Origin: Bdellovibrionales bacterium
Lineage (GTDB): Bacteria; Bdellovibrionota; UBA1018
DNA length: 64,000 nt
Assembly: GCA_018266355.1 (NCBI GenBank)
Contig: JAFEAP010000011.1
Span: 62,001 to 126,000 of the forward strand
Reading direction: 5' to 3'
Shown here piece after piece: positions 35,611-44,738 of the stretch; the stretch's first letter is position 1, and every line of letters starts with the position of its first letter. The position numbers and the translations under genes are program-made. The notes under the pieces were generated by a model, which had not been told where the DNA came from, did no database searches, and saw nothing but the letters and a program-made list of their open reading frames with translations.

Positions 35611-37188
35611 ATGTCCAATGCCCCATCCGGAGGCGCACGCGCCCTCCTCATCGTCCTCGACGGCTTCGGCATCGGGAAAGACTCCCCGTTCAACGCGATC
35701 GCGAACGCGCGTAAGCCGTTCCTGAACGCCCTCCTCCAGAAATACCCGCATTCGCAGCTCCTTACCCACGGGCAAGCCGTCGGTCTTCCGAACGGGGTAA
35801 TGGGCAATAGCGAGGTCGGCCACATGACGATGGGTGCGGGCCGCGTGATCTATCAAGACCTCACTCGGATCTCGAAGGACATCCAAGAAGGCCGCTTCGA
35901 GGAACAAACCGTCCTCCTCGACACCCTCGACGCCGGAGCGTACGGATCCCGCCGCGTGCACTTCATGGGCCTCCTCTCGGACGGCGGCGTGCACTCGCAC
36001 ATCGAGCACCTCGAAGCCCTGCTCACGCTCGCGCTCGAGAAGAAGATTCCCGAAGTCTACGTGCACGCGTTTCTCGACGGCCGCGATACGCCTCCGAATT
36101 CCGCGCCGAAATACGTCGAGCGACTCCTTCGCCATCCGATCTTCGGGCTAGACGCCTCTTCGGAAGGCGTCCAAGCCTCGCTCGCGTCGATCGGCGGCCG
36201 TTACTACGCGATGGACCGGGATAAACGTTGGGAACGCGTCGAAGCGGCGTGGACGGTCCTAACCGGCCAGGCGCCGGTCGTCTCGAAAACCGCGATCGAA
36301 GTGATCGCCGCGTCCTACGCCGCGGGCAAGACCGACGAGTTCGTCGAACCGACGCTCCTGAACATGAAGGGCGCGATCGGCGACGACGACGCCGTCGTCT
36401 TCTTCAACTACCGTTCCGACCGCGCGCGCGAACTCACCTCGGCGTTCGTGTTGCCGGATTTCGCCGATTTTCCGCGCGGAATCCGCCCGAAGCTCGCCGC
36501 GTTCGCGGGGATGACCGTTTACGATAAAAACCTCCCGGCTCCCGCGATCTACGGGCCTCAGAACCTCGACCATATCTTCGGCTCGATCCTCGAGGGAAAG
36601 AAGCTCACGCAGCTCCGGCTCGCCGAGACCGAAAAATACGCCCACGTGACGTTCTTCTTCAACGGCGGCCGCGAGGCGCCGTTCGTCGGCGAGGACCGGA
36701 TCCTCATCCCGAGCCCGCGTGACGTCGCGACTTACGACTTGAAACCCGAGATGAGCGCGTTCGAGGTCGCCGATGCGGCGAAGGGCCGCATCGAGACGAA
36801 GGCGCCCGACTTCCTGCTGATGAACTTCGCGAATGCGGACATGGTCGGCCATTCGGGGAACTACGAGGCCGCCGTCCGAGCGATCGAAGCACTCGACAAA
36901 TGCCTCGAAAAAGTCGTCGGCGCGGCGGAGAAGCAGGGCTACCACACCCTCATCACCGCCGATCACGGGAACGCCGAGGAAATGTGCGACGAGCACGGTC
37001 ACCACCACACCCAGCACACGCTGAACCCCGTGCCTGCGATCTACGTCGCCCCGAACAGCGCGCTCGCGCCGAAGGCCGCGCGCGCTCCGCTCGCCGACGG
37101 GACGCTCGCCGACGTGATGCCGACGCTTTGCCGATTCATGAACCTCCCGGTTCCGCGCGAGTGCACCGGGAAATCGCTTTTGACCTAG
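35611..37188 (+). CDS. gpmI: 2,3-bisphosphoglycerate-independent phosphoglycerate mutase
   Basis: 525 aa. Alkaline-phosphatase superfamily: LIVLDGFGIGKDSPFNAI (metal Asp), MGNSEVGHMTMGAGR with the phosphorylated Ser, HFMGLLSDGGVHSH, FLDGRDTPP, FNYRSDRARELT, TADHGNAEEM. It interconverts 3- and 2-phosphoglycerate. The stop is 17 nt before the pfkA start, so the two glycolytic genes are probably an operon. Confidence 0.97.
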   Translation: MSNAPSGGARALLIVLDGFGIGKDSPFNAIANARKPFLNALLQKYPHSQLLTHGQAVGLPNGVMGNSEVGHMTMGAGRVIYQDLTRISKDIQEGRFEEQTVLLDTLDAGAYGSRRVHFMGLLSDGGVHSHIEHLEALLTLALEKKIPEVYVHAFLDGRDTPPNSAPKYVERLLRHPIFGLDASSEGVQASLASIGGRYYAMDRDKRWERVEAAWTVLTGQAPVVSKTAIEVIAASYAAGKTDEFVEPTLLNMKGAIGDDDAVVFFNYRSDRARELTSAFVLPDFADFPRGIRPKLAAFAGMTVYDKNLPAPAIYGPQNLDHIFGSILEGKKLTQLRLAETEKYAHVTFFFNGGREAPFVGEDRILIPSPRDVATYDLKPEMSAFEVADAAKGRIETKAPDFLLMNFANADMVGHSGNYEAAVRAIEALDKCLEKVVGAAEKQGYHTLITADHGNAEEMCDEHGHHHTQHTLNPVPAIYVAPNSALAPKAARAPLADGTLADVMPTLCRFMNLPVPRECTGKSLLT

Positions 37189-37205
37189 AAAGGCCCCGCC
37201 CGCCC

Positions 37206-38213
37206 ATGTCCATGATCACGATCCCGGATTTCCCGAAGACGAAAAAACTCAAATCGATCGCGGTGCTCACGAGCGGCGGCGACGCCCCGGGGATGAACGC
37301 CGCGGTCCGTGCGGTCGTCCGCTACGCGATCGCGAACGGAGTTGCGGTTTCGGGGATCATGAAGGGGTATTCGGGACTCCTCGAGGGTCAGATCGAACCG
37401 ATGAAGCTCTCGTCGGTGGCGAACATCATCCAGCGCGGCGGAACGGTGCTGAAGACCGACCGCTGCCCGGCGTTCCTGAAGCGTTCGGTGCGGAAGGAAG
37501 CCGCGAACATCCTCGTCCGGAAAGGCATCGAGGGTCTTGTCGTCATCGGCGGCGACGGCTCCTTTACCGGCGCGTCGCTGCTCGAGAAGGAAACCGGGTT
37601 CCGTACGATCGGCGTTCCCGGTACGATCGATAACGACATCGCCGAGACCGAGGACACCATCGGCTTCGACACCGCGGTGAACACCGCGATCGAGGCGATC
37701 GACCGCATCCGCGATACCGCGAGCTCGCATGGCCGCCTCTTTCTCGTCGAAGTGATGGGGCGCAATTCCGGATTCATCGCGCTTTCGACCGGGATCGGCG
37801 GCGGCGCGGAGACGATCGTCGTCCCCGAGGCCGCCCTCACGCTCGGGAAGATCACCGGCGCGATCCGCCGAGGCATCGCCCGCGGGAAAACGTCCTCGAT
37901 CATCGTCGTCGCCGAAGGCCCGAAGCCGGGCCTCGCGACCCGGATCGCGAACGGGCTGGCGAAGAACGGCTTCGACCCGAAGGTTTGCACCCTCGGTCAC
38001 ATCCAGCGCGGAGGGATCCCGACCGCCCACGACCGGATGCTCGGCTCCGTCCTCGGCGCGGCCGCCACCGCTTACCTCGTCTCGGGTAAATCGGGCGGGA
38101 TGATCGGGCTTCGCGAGAACACCGTCGCGTTCGTTCCCTACCGCGACGTCATCGGGAAAAAGAAGACGCTGCCGAAATTCGCGATGTCGCTCGCCGAGAT
38201 CCTCGCGACCTGA
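37206..38213 (+). CDS. pfkA: ATP-dependent 6-phosphofructokinase
   Basis: 335 aa from ATG 37206, preceded by AAAGG. Motifs: TSGGDAPGMNAAVR, GGDGSFTGA (Gly after GGD, the ATP-type rather than PPi-type signature), PGTIDNDI with the catalytic Asp, MGRNSGFIA, and IQRGGIPTAHDR. It phosphorylates fructose-6-phosphate. The frame is open 306 bp upstream over gpmI, but similarity starts at the chosen Met. Confidence 0.95.
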   Translation: MSMITIPDFPKTKKLKSIAVLTSGGDAPGMNAAVRAVVRYAIANGVAVSGIMKGYSGLLEGQIEPMKLSSVANIIQRGGTVLKTDRCPAFLKRSVRKEAANILVRKGIEGLVVIGGDGSFTGASLLEKETGFRTIGVPGTIDNDIAETEDTIGFDTAVNTAIEAIDRIRDTASSHGRLFLVEVMGRNSGFIALSTGIGGGAETIVVPEAALTLGKITGAIRRGIARGKTSSIIVVAEGPKPGLATRIANGLAKNGFDPKVCTLGHIQRGGIPTAHDRMLGSVLGAAATAYLVSGKSGGMIGLRENTVAFVPYRDVIGKKKTLPKFAMSLAEILAT

Positions 38214-38262
38214 ACGCGCCGCCGGCTTCTCCGACGGGCATGCTCCCTGAAACGGCGAGCGC

Positions 38263-39075
38263 ATGCCGCTCACCGTTTGCGCCGCTTGCCGCCTCCCCTC
38301 CCGATCCGTGGTCGATAACCTCCCTTGCGCCGAGTGCCGCGAGTCGCTGCTCGTCTCGCCGTCGATCTGCGCGGACTGTCTCGGTTTCTCCTGCCCGCCC
38401 GCTGCATGCGCGCGACCCTGGCTCCGGATCGAAGGGACGGACGGCGCGAGGCGCTTCGACTCGGTCGCGGCGGCCTACCTCGCGATCGGCCCCGGGGCGC
38501 GCGTGCTCAAATCCTGGAAAACGGCGCCGAGTCCGAGTCTCGATCGCTTCTTGCTCGCGGGGGTGCGCGAACGACTTCGCGGATTCTCTCCCGACGAGCC
38601 GCTCGCACTGATCCCGGTCCCCCAGGGCGCCGCGCGGAAGTGGGAACTCGCCGGAGGATCCGCGCTCCGAGTTTGTGAACTCGTGCGGGCCGCCCGGCGA
38701 AACCCGAACGACCGCGTCCACGAACTCCTCGCGCTCGGTCCGCGCGCCGGAGCGCAGGCGAAAGCGAAAGGCGACGATCGCTATTCCCGAAAGCCCGTGA
38801 TTCGGGCGCGGGAGGACCGGACGCCGGAGGAGTTCGCATCCGCCCTCGAAGGCGTGCGCGCGGTGCTCGTCGACGACTTCCTCACCTCGGGCGCGACGTT
38901 GCGCGCGGCCGCGGAGGCCCTGCGCGGTAAATGGACGGAAGTCGAAAGACTTCGCGCGCGCCCGGGATCAGGCCTCGACGCTCGACTCGGATCCGGTCGA
39001 GGATTCCCGGTCGGCATTCGATTGGACGTTTTCGTGCTCGGTTTCCGCCCCGCCCTGATCGAGGGCTTCGGCTGA
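38263..39075 (+). CDS. comF: ComF-like phosphoribosyltransferase-fold protein
   Basis: 270 aa. Four CxxC-type pairs at the N-terminus (CAAC, CAEC, CADC) suggest a zinc ribbon. The PRPP-binding loop VLVDDFLTSGATL lies near residue 205, and the PQGAARKWELAGG segment matches the ComF core. In naturally competent bacteria ComF helps import transforming DNA, but homologues are widespread and function here is not shown. The last 108 bases overlap the convergent flavoprotein-like gene. Confidence 0.78.
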   Translation: MPLTVCAACRLPSRSVVDNLPCAECRESLLVSPSICADCLGFSCPPAACARPWLRIEGTDGARRFDSVAAAYLAIGPGARVLKSWKTAPSPSLDRFLLAGVRERLRGFSPDEPLALIPVPQGAARKWELAGGSALRVCELVRAARRNPNDRVHELLALGPRAGAQAKAKGDDRYSRKPVIRAREDRTPEEFASALEGVRAVLVDDFLTSGATLRAAAEALRGKWTEVERLRARPGSGLDARLGSGRGFPVGIRLDVFVLGFRPALIEGFG

Positions 39076-40299
39076 ATCTTCGCCGACGACTTCACTCGTC
39101 ATGACCGGCTCCGACATCGCGACGAGGTCGAAACCGAGTTCGGCGCCGAGCGAGCGCGCGACGAGCTCCGCCGCGACCGAGGGCCCGAACGCGTCGGTCA
39201 CGAAAGTCACGCCGCCGAGGACGGGCGCTTCCGTGACCGGTTCGCCCTTTGCGAACACGAAGTCTTCCTGGAAGAGAATCTCTTCCTTCACGAGGGTGGC
39301 CGAGAAATCCTTCGCGCCTTCCGGCAGCCACTCGGTTCCGGTGAACATCCGGTCGAGCGCCTGGCGGAGCCGGCGGTATTTCTTCCCGATCGTGTGGTTA
39401 TCGGCCGCTTCCTCGCCGGTGATGAAAATCGTCCAGACGCTCTTCTTTCCGTCCTCGAAGAAGGAGCCCCAGATATTGCGATTGAACTCTTCGCCCGCGT
39501 CCTTGTGCGTGGAACCGAAGAAGGCTTCCTGCATCGAGGATCCGGCGAGCGAAGCCGAGTGGGTGAACACGGCTTGGAGGATGCCCATCGGTTCGCGGTT
39601 CCGCGCGAGCGCGCCGCCTTTCGGCAACCCCTCGATCGCGCCGAGGCCCGTCCACCGGTCGGCCCAGATCGCGCGGCGGAACGCGATCGTCTCGCCGCTC
39701 GCGAGGCGGAGGGACTCGCCCTCGAACGCCGCGACCGGAACGCCGGAAAGGATCTTCACGTTCGGCATCGCCTCGATCCGAGCGCGCGCCTTCTCGTCGA
39801 GTTCGGCGAGCGACTCCTCGAAGCGGGCCTCGAACACGGGCGTGATCCGCGTCTCGGGCCCCCAGAGCCATTCGTTCCGCGTCGATTCGCGCGACTCGCG
39901 GGTCGGCGTCTTGTGCCAAGCCGCGCGCGCGAACGAGCGATGACGGAATTCGCGAAGGTAGTGACCGGACTGCGGCTCGTCGACGGAGACGCCGAGGCGG
40001 TGGACGAGTTCACGCCAGGCGTTCGCGGCGAGTCCGCTCTCGAGGAGCGGCAGCGGCGCGATCGCGCGCGCGCCGGAGTTCGTGATCCAAAGCACGTTAG
40101 GAGAAAGTCCGTCCGAGGTCCGTTTCGTCGCAAGCAGCCCGACCGCGAGCATCGCCGCCCATCCGTTTCCGATCACCACTTCCGGATTCGGGAAGTCCTT
40201 CAAGCTCGCGATCACGGCGGTGATCGTTTCGGAGAGCTCGGGGTTCGCCGCTTTCGCAGTGAAATGGCGGGAGCGGCGCGGGCGTTTCGGTTCGGACAT
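38968..40299 (-). CDS. Putative FAD/NAD(P)-binding oxidoreductase-like protein
   Basis: 443 aa. VVIGNGWAAMLAVGLLA near residue 40 resembles a dinucleotide-binding GxGxxA loop, followed about 30 residues later by VLWITNSG. Near the C-terminus FVTDAFGPSVAAELVARSLG resembles the second FAD motif. I assign a flavoprotein-like fold only tentatively; no substrate motif is seen. The last ~40 residues are acidic and low complexity and are encoded antisense to the end of comF. The gene follows lysC on the same strand with a 28-nt gap. Confidence 0.5.
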   Translation of the reverse strand: MSEPKRPRRSRHFTAKAANPELSETITAVIASLKDFPNPEVVIGNGWAAMLAVGLLATKRTSDGLSPNVLWITNSGARAIAPLPLLESGLAANAWRELVHRLGVSVDEPQSGHYLREFRHRSFARAAWHKTPTRESRESTRNEWLWGPETRITPVFEARFEESLAELDEKARARIEAMPNVKILSGVPVAAFEGESLRLASGETIAFRRAIWADRWTGLGAIEGLPKGGALARNREPMGILQAVFTHSASLAGSSMQEAFFGSTHKDAGEEFNRNIWGSFFEDGKKSVWTIFITGEEAADNHTIGKKYRRLRQALDRMFTGTEWLPEGAKDFSATLVKEEILFQEDFVFAKGEPVTEAPVLGGVTFVTDAFGPSVAAELVARSLGAELGFDLVAMSEPVMTSEVVGEDSAEALDQGGAETEHENVQSNADRESSTGSESSVEA

Positions 40300-40327
40300 C
40301 AGCGGAAAACCTTTCGATCGGGGGTGG

Positions 40328-41575
40328 CTACGATTCGATCAACGCTTTGTGCAAAAGGCCCACGACTTCAGGCGCTTTCAGCTTCGGGACCGCCAAGGTA
40401 ATGACGAGGCTCGAGGCTTGACCCATCGTAACGGAGATACCGTTTTGATCAAGGATTTCAAAAACCCGCGAGAGAATCTTTCCGTCCTGCGTCAGCCGGC
40501 TTCCAACTACCGAAACCGGAACGAGTTTTTCGTGAATCTCGACCGCCCGCAAAAACCCGTCTACCGACAAGGTGTGACAAGCTTTCTGCCATTCCGGAAT
40601 CGCGTCATGGTCGACGAAAAACCTCAGGGTTCCGTCGAAGAAATCCGGCGCGAGCATCGAAAGACCGGCCTTCGTCGCCGCGTCCCAGATCGCCGACGCC
40701 GCCGAGGGGCGCATCAGCTCGACGACGACGAGCGATTTCTCGTCGTCGTGGGTGATGCCGACGACCGCGGTCGCCTCCATGCCGCCGCTCGCGGCGTTCG
40801 TCCCGTGCATGCCTTTCGTGAGATCGACCACTTCCGTTCCTCCTCGTTCGCCTTCGCCCGCATCTTTTTTTAGCGGAGCGAGACTGTTCCGCACCCAGAG
40901 CGGAACCTTGAATTTTTGCGCGAGCTCGATGCTCCGCGGGTGGAGCACGCCGGCTCCCCTCTGCGCGAGCTCGACCATATGATCGTGACCGATGCGTGGA
41001 ATCCGACGCGCGCCGGGCACGAGCCTCGGATCCGCGGAAAAAACGCCGTCCACGTCGGTGTAGATATCGCATCGGGCGGCCCCGAGCGTCGCCGCGAGGG
41101 CGACCGCGGTCGTGTCGCTTCCGCCCCGGCCGAGCGTCGTGATTTCCTTTTCCTCGCTCATGCCCTGGAATCCCGCGACGATCGCCACCGCGCCTTCGGC
41201 GGTCGCCAGACGGACGCGGTCCCCGAGGATCCGCTCGATCCGCGCGCGGCGATGGTGGTTCGTCGTGATGATCCCGCTCTGCGAACCGGTGAACGAGAGC
41301 GCGCGCACGCCAAGGTCGGCGAGCGCCATCGAAAGGAGCGCCATGGAGATCCGCTCGCCCGCGGTGAGGAGCATGTCGACTTCGCGGCCCGGAGGCGTCT
41401 TCGAAACCTCGCCCGCGAGCGCAAGCAGATCGTCCGTCGTGCGTCCCATCGCCGAGACGACGACCACGACGTCGTTCCCCGCGGACTTCGCGGCCGCGAT
41501 CCGCTCGGCGACCGAGCGGATGCGCTCGGGGGTACCGACGGAGGTGCCGCCGAATTTCAGGACGAGGAGAGCCAT
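40328..41575 (-). CDS. lysC: Aspartate kinase
   Basis: 415 aa. The kinase domain starts with KFGGTSVGTPERI and includes TLGRGGSDTTAVALAA and YTDVDGVFSADPRLV. Two ACT domains occupy about residues 260-415, ending in an ASSLVITLAV segment, so feedback control by lysine or threonine is likely. It is the first step of the aspartate-family and diaminopimelate pathway. Confidence 0.96.
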   Translation of the reverse strand: MALLVLKFGGTSVGTPERIRSVAERIAAAKSAGNDVVVVVSAMGRTTDDLLALAGEVSKTPPGREVDMLLTAGERISMALLSMALADLGVRALSFTGSQSGIITTNHHRRARIERILGDRVRLATAEGAVAIVAGFQGMSEEKEITTLGRGGSDTTAVALAATLGAARCDIYTDVDGVFSADPRLVPGARRIPRIGHDHMVELAQRGAGVLHPRSIELAQKFKVPLWVRNSLAPLKKDAGEGERGGTEVVDLTKGMHGTNAASGGMEATAVVGITHDDEKSLVVVELMRPSAASAIWDAATKAGLSMLAPDFFDGTLRFFVDHDAIPEWQKACHTLSVDGFLRAVEIHEKLVPVSVVGSRLTQDGKILSRVFEILDQNGISVTMGQASSLVITLAVPKLKAPEVVGLLHKALIES

Positions 41576-41641
41576 TCCGAGGTTTTACGAACCCCGGCCG
41601 AGACGGTCAATCCAGAACCGCGCTCACCGCGACGCTCGACG

Positions 41642-43285
41642 CTAGTACGACGCTTTCCGGCGGTTCTTCATGCGCTCGCGCATGGAAACGCGGGAAACCT
41701 CGCGCTTCTTACGCACGGAGGCGGTCGACCGGCGAACGCGGCGGCGATGCCGGCGGCGTTCCGGCGGATCGCGGACTTCGAGGGAAGAAAGGCTTCGTCC
41801 GCCGTCGGCCGGCATCGGAAGGCGGATGAGCGCGCCCCGCGGGAGCGACGCCTTCGCCGAGATCCCGTTCAAGTCGGCGAGCGGATCGACCTTGATCCCG
41901 AAGTTCGCGGCGATCGAGCGGAGCGACTGGCCCCGGCGGACCTTGTACGCGAGGAACTCGACGCGCTTCGAGAATTTCGGATCGTTGTAATTCGTGAGGA
42001 AGCGGTCCTTCGACGAGGCCGGGAGCTTGATCCGGTACGTGCCGACGTTCGCCGGCGTGCACCATCGGAGGAGTTCCGGGTTCAGGCTCTTCACGGTGTG
42101 ATACGAAAGGCCCGCCGCGCGGGAGATCTTGAGCAGATCGGCCGGCGACTGGACTTCGAAGTCGAGGAGCTCTTCGCCCATGATCTCGCCCTTCTTGTTC
42201 ACGTGCGGAGTCGCGACCGGCTTCGCGAGCGCGTAGCTGTCCTTGTCGGCTTTCGGATCGGGTTGGGATTCGACGGAGGCCGGCATCAGCTCGCCGTCGG
42301 TTTCTTCCTGGCCGATCTCTTCGCTCGAAGCGTTCTCGTAGAACTCGCCCTTGAGGACGCTTTCGAGGGCTTCCTTTTGGGCCGCGGTATTCGATTGGGT
42401 CGAATCGGATTCGAGTTTCACGACCTCGCCGTCCGGCGCGATCGCTTCGCCTTTGCCCGGATTCAAGCGGGAGGCGGGGAATCCGAACTGGGTGCGGTTC
42501 TTCGCGATGAGCGCGGCCGCGATGATCTTCGGCACGTAGTCGCGCGTTTCCGGGCGGAGGAAGCGGTGGCGGGTAAGCGCCCAGAAATCGGCGGTGCCGT
42601 AGCGGCGGACTGCGCGGGCGAGTTTCGCTTCGCCGGCGTTATAGCTCGCGGCCGCGAGTTCCCAGGAGTGGAACATGCCGTAGAGGTCCTTCAGGTACTG
42701 GGCGGCGGAGAGCGTGGACTTCCGCGTATCGCGGCGCTCGTCGACCCACCAGTTCACGGAGAGGCCGTAGCGCTTGCCGGTGGCGGAAACGAACTGCCAC
42801 GGACCGACGGCCTTCGCGAACGAACGCGCGTGGTTGTTGAACCCGCTTTCGATCATCGCGAGGTACACAAGGTCTTCCGGCAGGTCGTACTGCCGGAGGA
42901 GCGGACGGATGTACGGAATGAAATATTCCGAGCGTTCGAGGTACTTCACGAAGTGCTTGCGGCCCTTGCCGGTGAAATAGTCGATCCACTTCTCGACCGC
43001 GGAATTCACGGTGATCGGGAAGTCGAAGTTCGTGTGCTCGAGCTTCACGCCCTTGATCACGATCTCGTCGGCTTGGACGACGGTCTGGACGCGCGGAGCG
43101 GCCGAACGGGCGGAAAATTCCTTGATGTCGGCGGCGCGTTCCGCGGAAGACGCTTCGCCGGTCAGGCGATCGCCCGTGGCGGTGGTTTTCGGCGCGGACG
43201 AGCAACCGGCGATACCGAGACCGAAAAGAACCACGCTCGTGACCCGCCAAAGGCGAGAGACTTTCGAAATTTGCACGTTCACCAC
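41642..43285 (-). CDS. mltD: Membrane-bound lytic transglycosylase (MltD-like) with LysM domain
   Basis: 547 aa. The start is one of two adjacent GTG codons. The signal peptide ends in GIAGC. The SLT domain covers about residues 125-260: AMIESGFNNHARSFAKAVGPWQF with the catalytic Glu, then ELAAASYNAGEAKL. The linker is acidic. LysM-like segments follow (LLKISRAAGLSYHTVKSLNP; a second at YKVRRGQSLRSIAANFGIKVDPLADLNG, in two parts). The C-terminal ~45 residues are strongly basic (RRRHRRRVRR), unusual for an outer-membrane lipoprotein. It cleaves peptidoglycan to anhydro-muropeptides. Confidence 0.9.
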   Translation of the reverse strand: MVNVQISKVSRLWRVTSVVLFGLGIAGCSSAPKTTATGDRLTGEASSAERAADIKEFSARSAAPRVQTVVQADEIVIKGVKLEHTNFDFPITVNSAVEKWIDYFTGKGRKHFVKYLERSEYFIPYIRPLLRQYDLPEDLVYLAMIESGFNNHARSFAKAVGPWQFVSATGKRYGLSVNWWVDERRDTRKSTLSAAQYLKDLYGMFHSWELAAASYNAGEAKLARAVRRYGTADFWALTRHRFLRPETRDYVPKIIAAALIAKNRTQFGFPASRLNPGKGEAIAPDGEVVKLESDSTQSNTAAQKEALESVLKGEFYENASSEEIGQEETDGELMPASVESQPDPKADKDSYALAKPVATPHVNKKGEIMGEELLDFEVQSPADLLKISRAAGLSYHTVKSLNPELLRWCTPANVGTYRIKLPASSKDRFLTNYNDPKFSKRVEFLAYKVRRGQSLRSIAANFGIKVDPLADLNGISAKASLPRGALIRLPMPADGGRSLSSLEVRDPPERRRHRRRVRRSTASVRKKREVSRVSMRERMKNRRKASY

Positions 43286-43404
43286 CCCGATAAGACTGAA
43301 AAGCCTTTAAATCTATTCCGTTAGATCTAGCCGGTCGGATCGGCCTCGGCCGAGAACCCGCTTTCAACCCCAGAACTAGATTTTAGGCTTCCGGCGGCGG
43401 CCTG

Positions 43405-43638
43405 TCAAAAGCCGTTTACCACGGGCTCAATATCGAGCTTCCGCGCCACCGATGCGGGACTCCGACCGCTGCGAGCGGACCTCACGGCCTGCTCCGCTTC
43501 GATTTCGTCCGCGTCCGTCATCTTTGCCACGGCATCCGAGGAAAGTTGCGCTCCTGCGCGCGAGCGGTCCTGGCCCGCGATTGCGAGCACGAATAGCATC
43601 AGACCGATCAGTGCGAGAAAAAGGAAACGCCTGGACAC
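43405..43638 (-). CDS. Small hypothetical single-pass membrane protein
   Basis: 77 aa. One N-terminal hydrophobic helix (FLFLALIGLMLFVLAIAG) is followed by about 55 mostly helical, charged residues. No homologue recognised. Support is the clear membrane segment and an AT-rich upstream region with a dyad (43689-43710). Confidence 0.45.
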   Translation of the reverse strand: MSRRFLFLALIGLMLFVLAIAGQDRSRAGAQLSSDAVAKMTDADEIEAEQAVRSARSGRSPASVARKLDIEPVVNGF

Positions 43639-43881
43639 TTAGGCTAGCTTTGCAAGCTGAGCGCCAATAGTTAACTAAAGTTTATTTTTGTCTAAGTCAT
43701 GAATTAGACAGAGCTAAGCTATGGTTGCGGCAGCAGATTTTCTGCGCATGTGACCTAAAATGACGTCGAAAGTTTAGACATCGTCAAACTGTTAAACGGT
43801 CTTAATATTCAATCCGACGCACAAATCCCCGCCTCTGGGGCGAGACCCTTCCCGATCGGCCAGGAGAGCGTGAACCGCGCT
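43639..43881. promoter_or_regulatory. AT-rich intergenic region with TGTCTAA dyad
   Basis: 243 bp with visibly lower GC than its surroundings. It contains the inverted repeat TGTCTAA (43689-43695) / TTAGACA (43704-43710) with an 8-bp spacer, and a further TTAGACA at 43774-43780. It lies upstream of the small membrane protein (minus strand). It looks like a promoter with an operator; the binding protein is unknown. Confidence 0.45.
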
Positions 43882-44325
43882 CTAGTGCGCGTTTGCAGGA
43901 TTAAACTGCTTCACGATATCGACGATCATCTTCGTGAGGTCTTCGTCGGTCTCGTACACTTCGTCGATGCTCGCGGTACGCATGAGGTAACTCACGATCA
44001 TCCCGGACACCGTCTTGAGCGGCTTGAGAAAATAAAAACCGTTCAACTCGTCGTCGCCGAAGCTTTCGCGAATCATGCGTTTCGCGGCCTTAAATCCTTC
44101 GGATTCGGTGAAGTTCGCTTCCGCGACTTTCTCCGCGTTCGCGCCGAGCTTCGCGATGGCTTTTTCCTTCATGTCTTCGTCGGTCATGATGTACGGGCTC
44201 ACGAGTCCGAAGACTTCTTCCGCGACGACGTTTCGGAGGCGTGGAGGAAACGCGATCGACTTACTGTTTTCGAGTTTCGTGACGATGCTCTTACAGAGGA
44301 CGAGAACGTTTTCTTTCCGAGTCAT
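43882..44325 (-). CDS. Hypothetical protein
   Basis: 147 aa, mostly helical and charged, no signal peptide. It includes PPRLRNVVAEEVFGLVSPYIMTDEDM (read as two helices) and ESEGFKAAKRMIRESFGDDEL. It could be a distant relative of the DUF507 helical proteins of delta-like bacteria, but I cannot establish that. It has codon use like its neighbours. Confidence 0.6.
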   Translation of the reverse strand: MTRKENVLVLCKSIVTKLENSKSIAFPPRLRNVVAEEVFGLVSPYIMTDEDMKEKAIAKLGANAEKVAEANFTESEGFKAAKRMIRESFGDDELNGFYFLKPLKTVSGMIVSYLMRTASIDEVYETDEDLTKMIVDIVKQFNPANAH

Positions 44326-44426
44326 TGGCCCGAGACTATCCCGAAGTTTTCGATCGCGGCACCCTATTTCGGTCAGGTTCCCGAAATATTTCGCGGTCTC
44401 GAAACCGGATTATTCTCGTCGGGGAC

Positions 44427-44729
44427 TTAGGTCTTAAAAGCCCGGCCGACCCAGTCGTCGATACCGGCGTCGATTTTTCCGCGAAAGGCCGCCACGAGGA
44501 ACGAAAGTTTTCCTTCGAGCAGGACTTCTCCGTCCCGGCACTGGAGGTCGGCGGTCACGTGGGACGACTCGAGGCGGACGGTCTTTTTCGCGGGGTCGAG
44601 CTTGAATTCGAACTTCCCGAATTTCCCGGAATCCTTCTCCTGGAACTTCTCGATGGAGTGGCTGATTCGGTCGTAGATCTCGGCGGCGGATTTCCCCGCG
44701 ATCGGAATCGTGCGCTGGTAACTCGGCAT
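44427..44729 (-). CDS. PHA-granule-region-like small protein
   Basis: 100 aa. Pattern resembles polyhydroxyalkanoic-acid system proteins (PHA_gran_rgn family): an N-terminal amphipathic segment with AAEIYDRISHSIEKFQEK, a middle beta region (FEFKLDPAKKTVRL), then VTADLQCRDGEVLLEGKLSF and a final helix. Function in that family is unclear. It begins 9 nt after the carboxylase-like gene, so co-expression is likely. No PHA synthase is in the window. Confidence 0.55.
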   Translation of the reverse strand: MPSYQRTIPIAGKSAAEIYDRISHSIEKFQEKDSGKFGKFEFKLDPAKKTVRLESSHVTADLQCRDGEVLLEGKLSFLVAAFRGKIDAGIDDWVGRAFKT

Positions 44730-44738
44730 AAGGCGAGC

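Noticed and set aside
43801..43881. Small hairpin CCCCGCCTCTGGGG as terminator
   Set aside because: Only a 4-bp stem and no T-tract on either strand.
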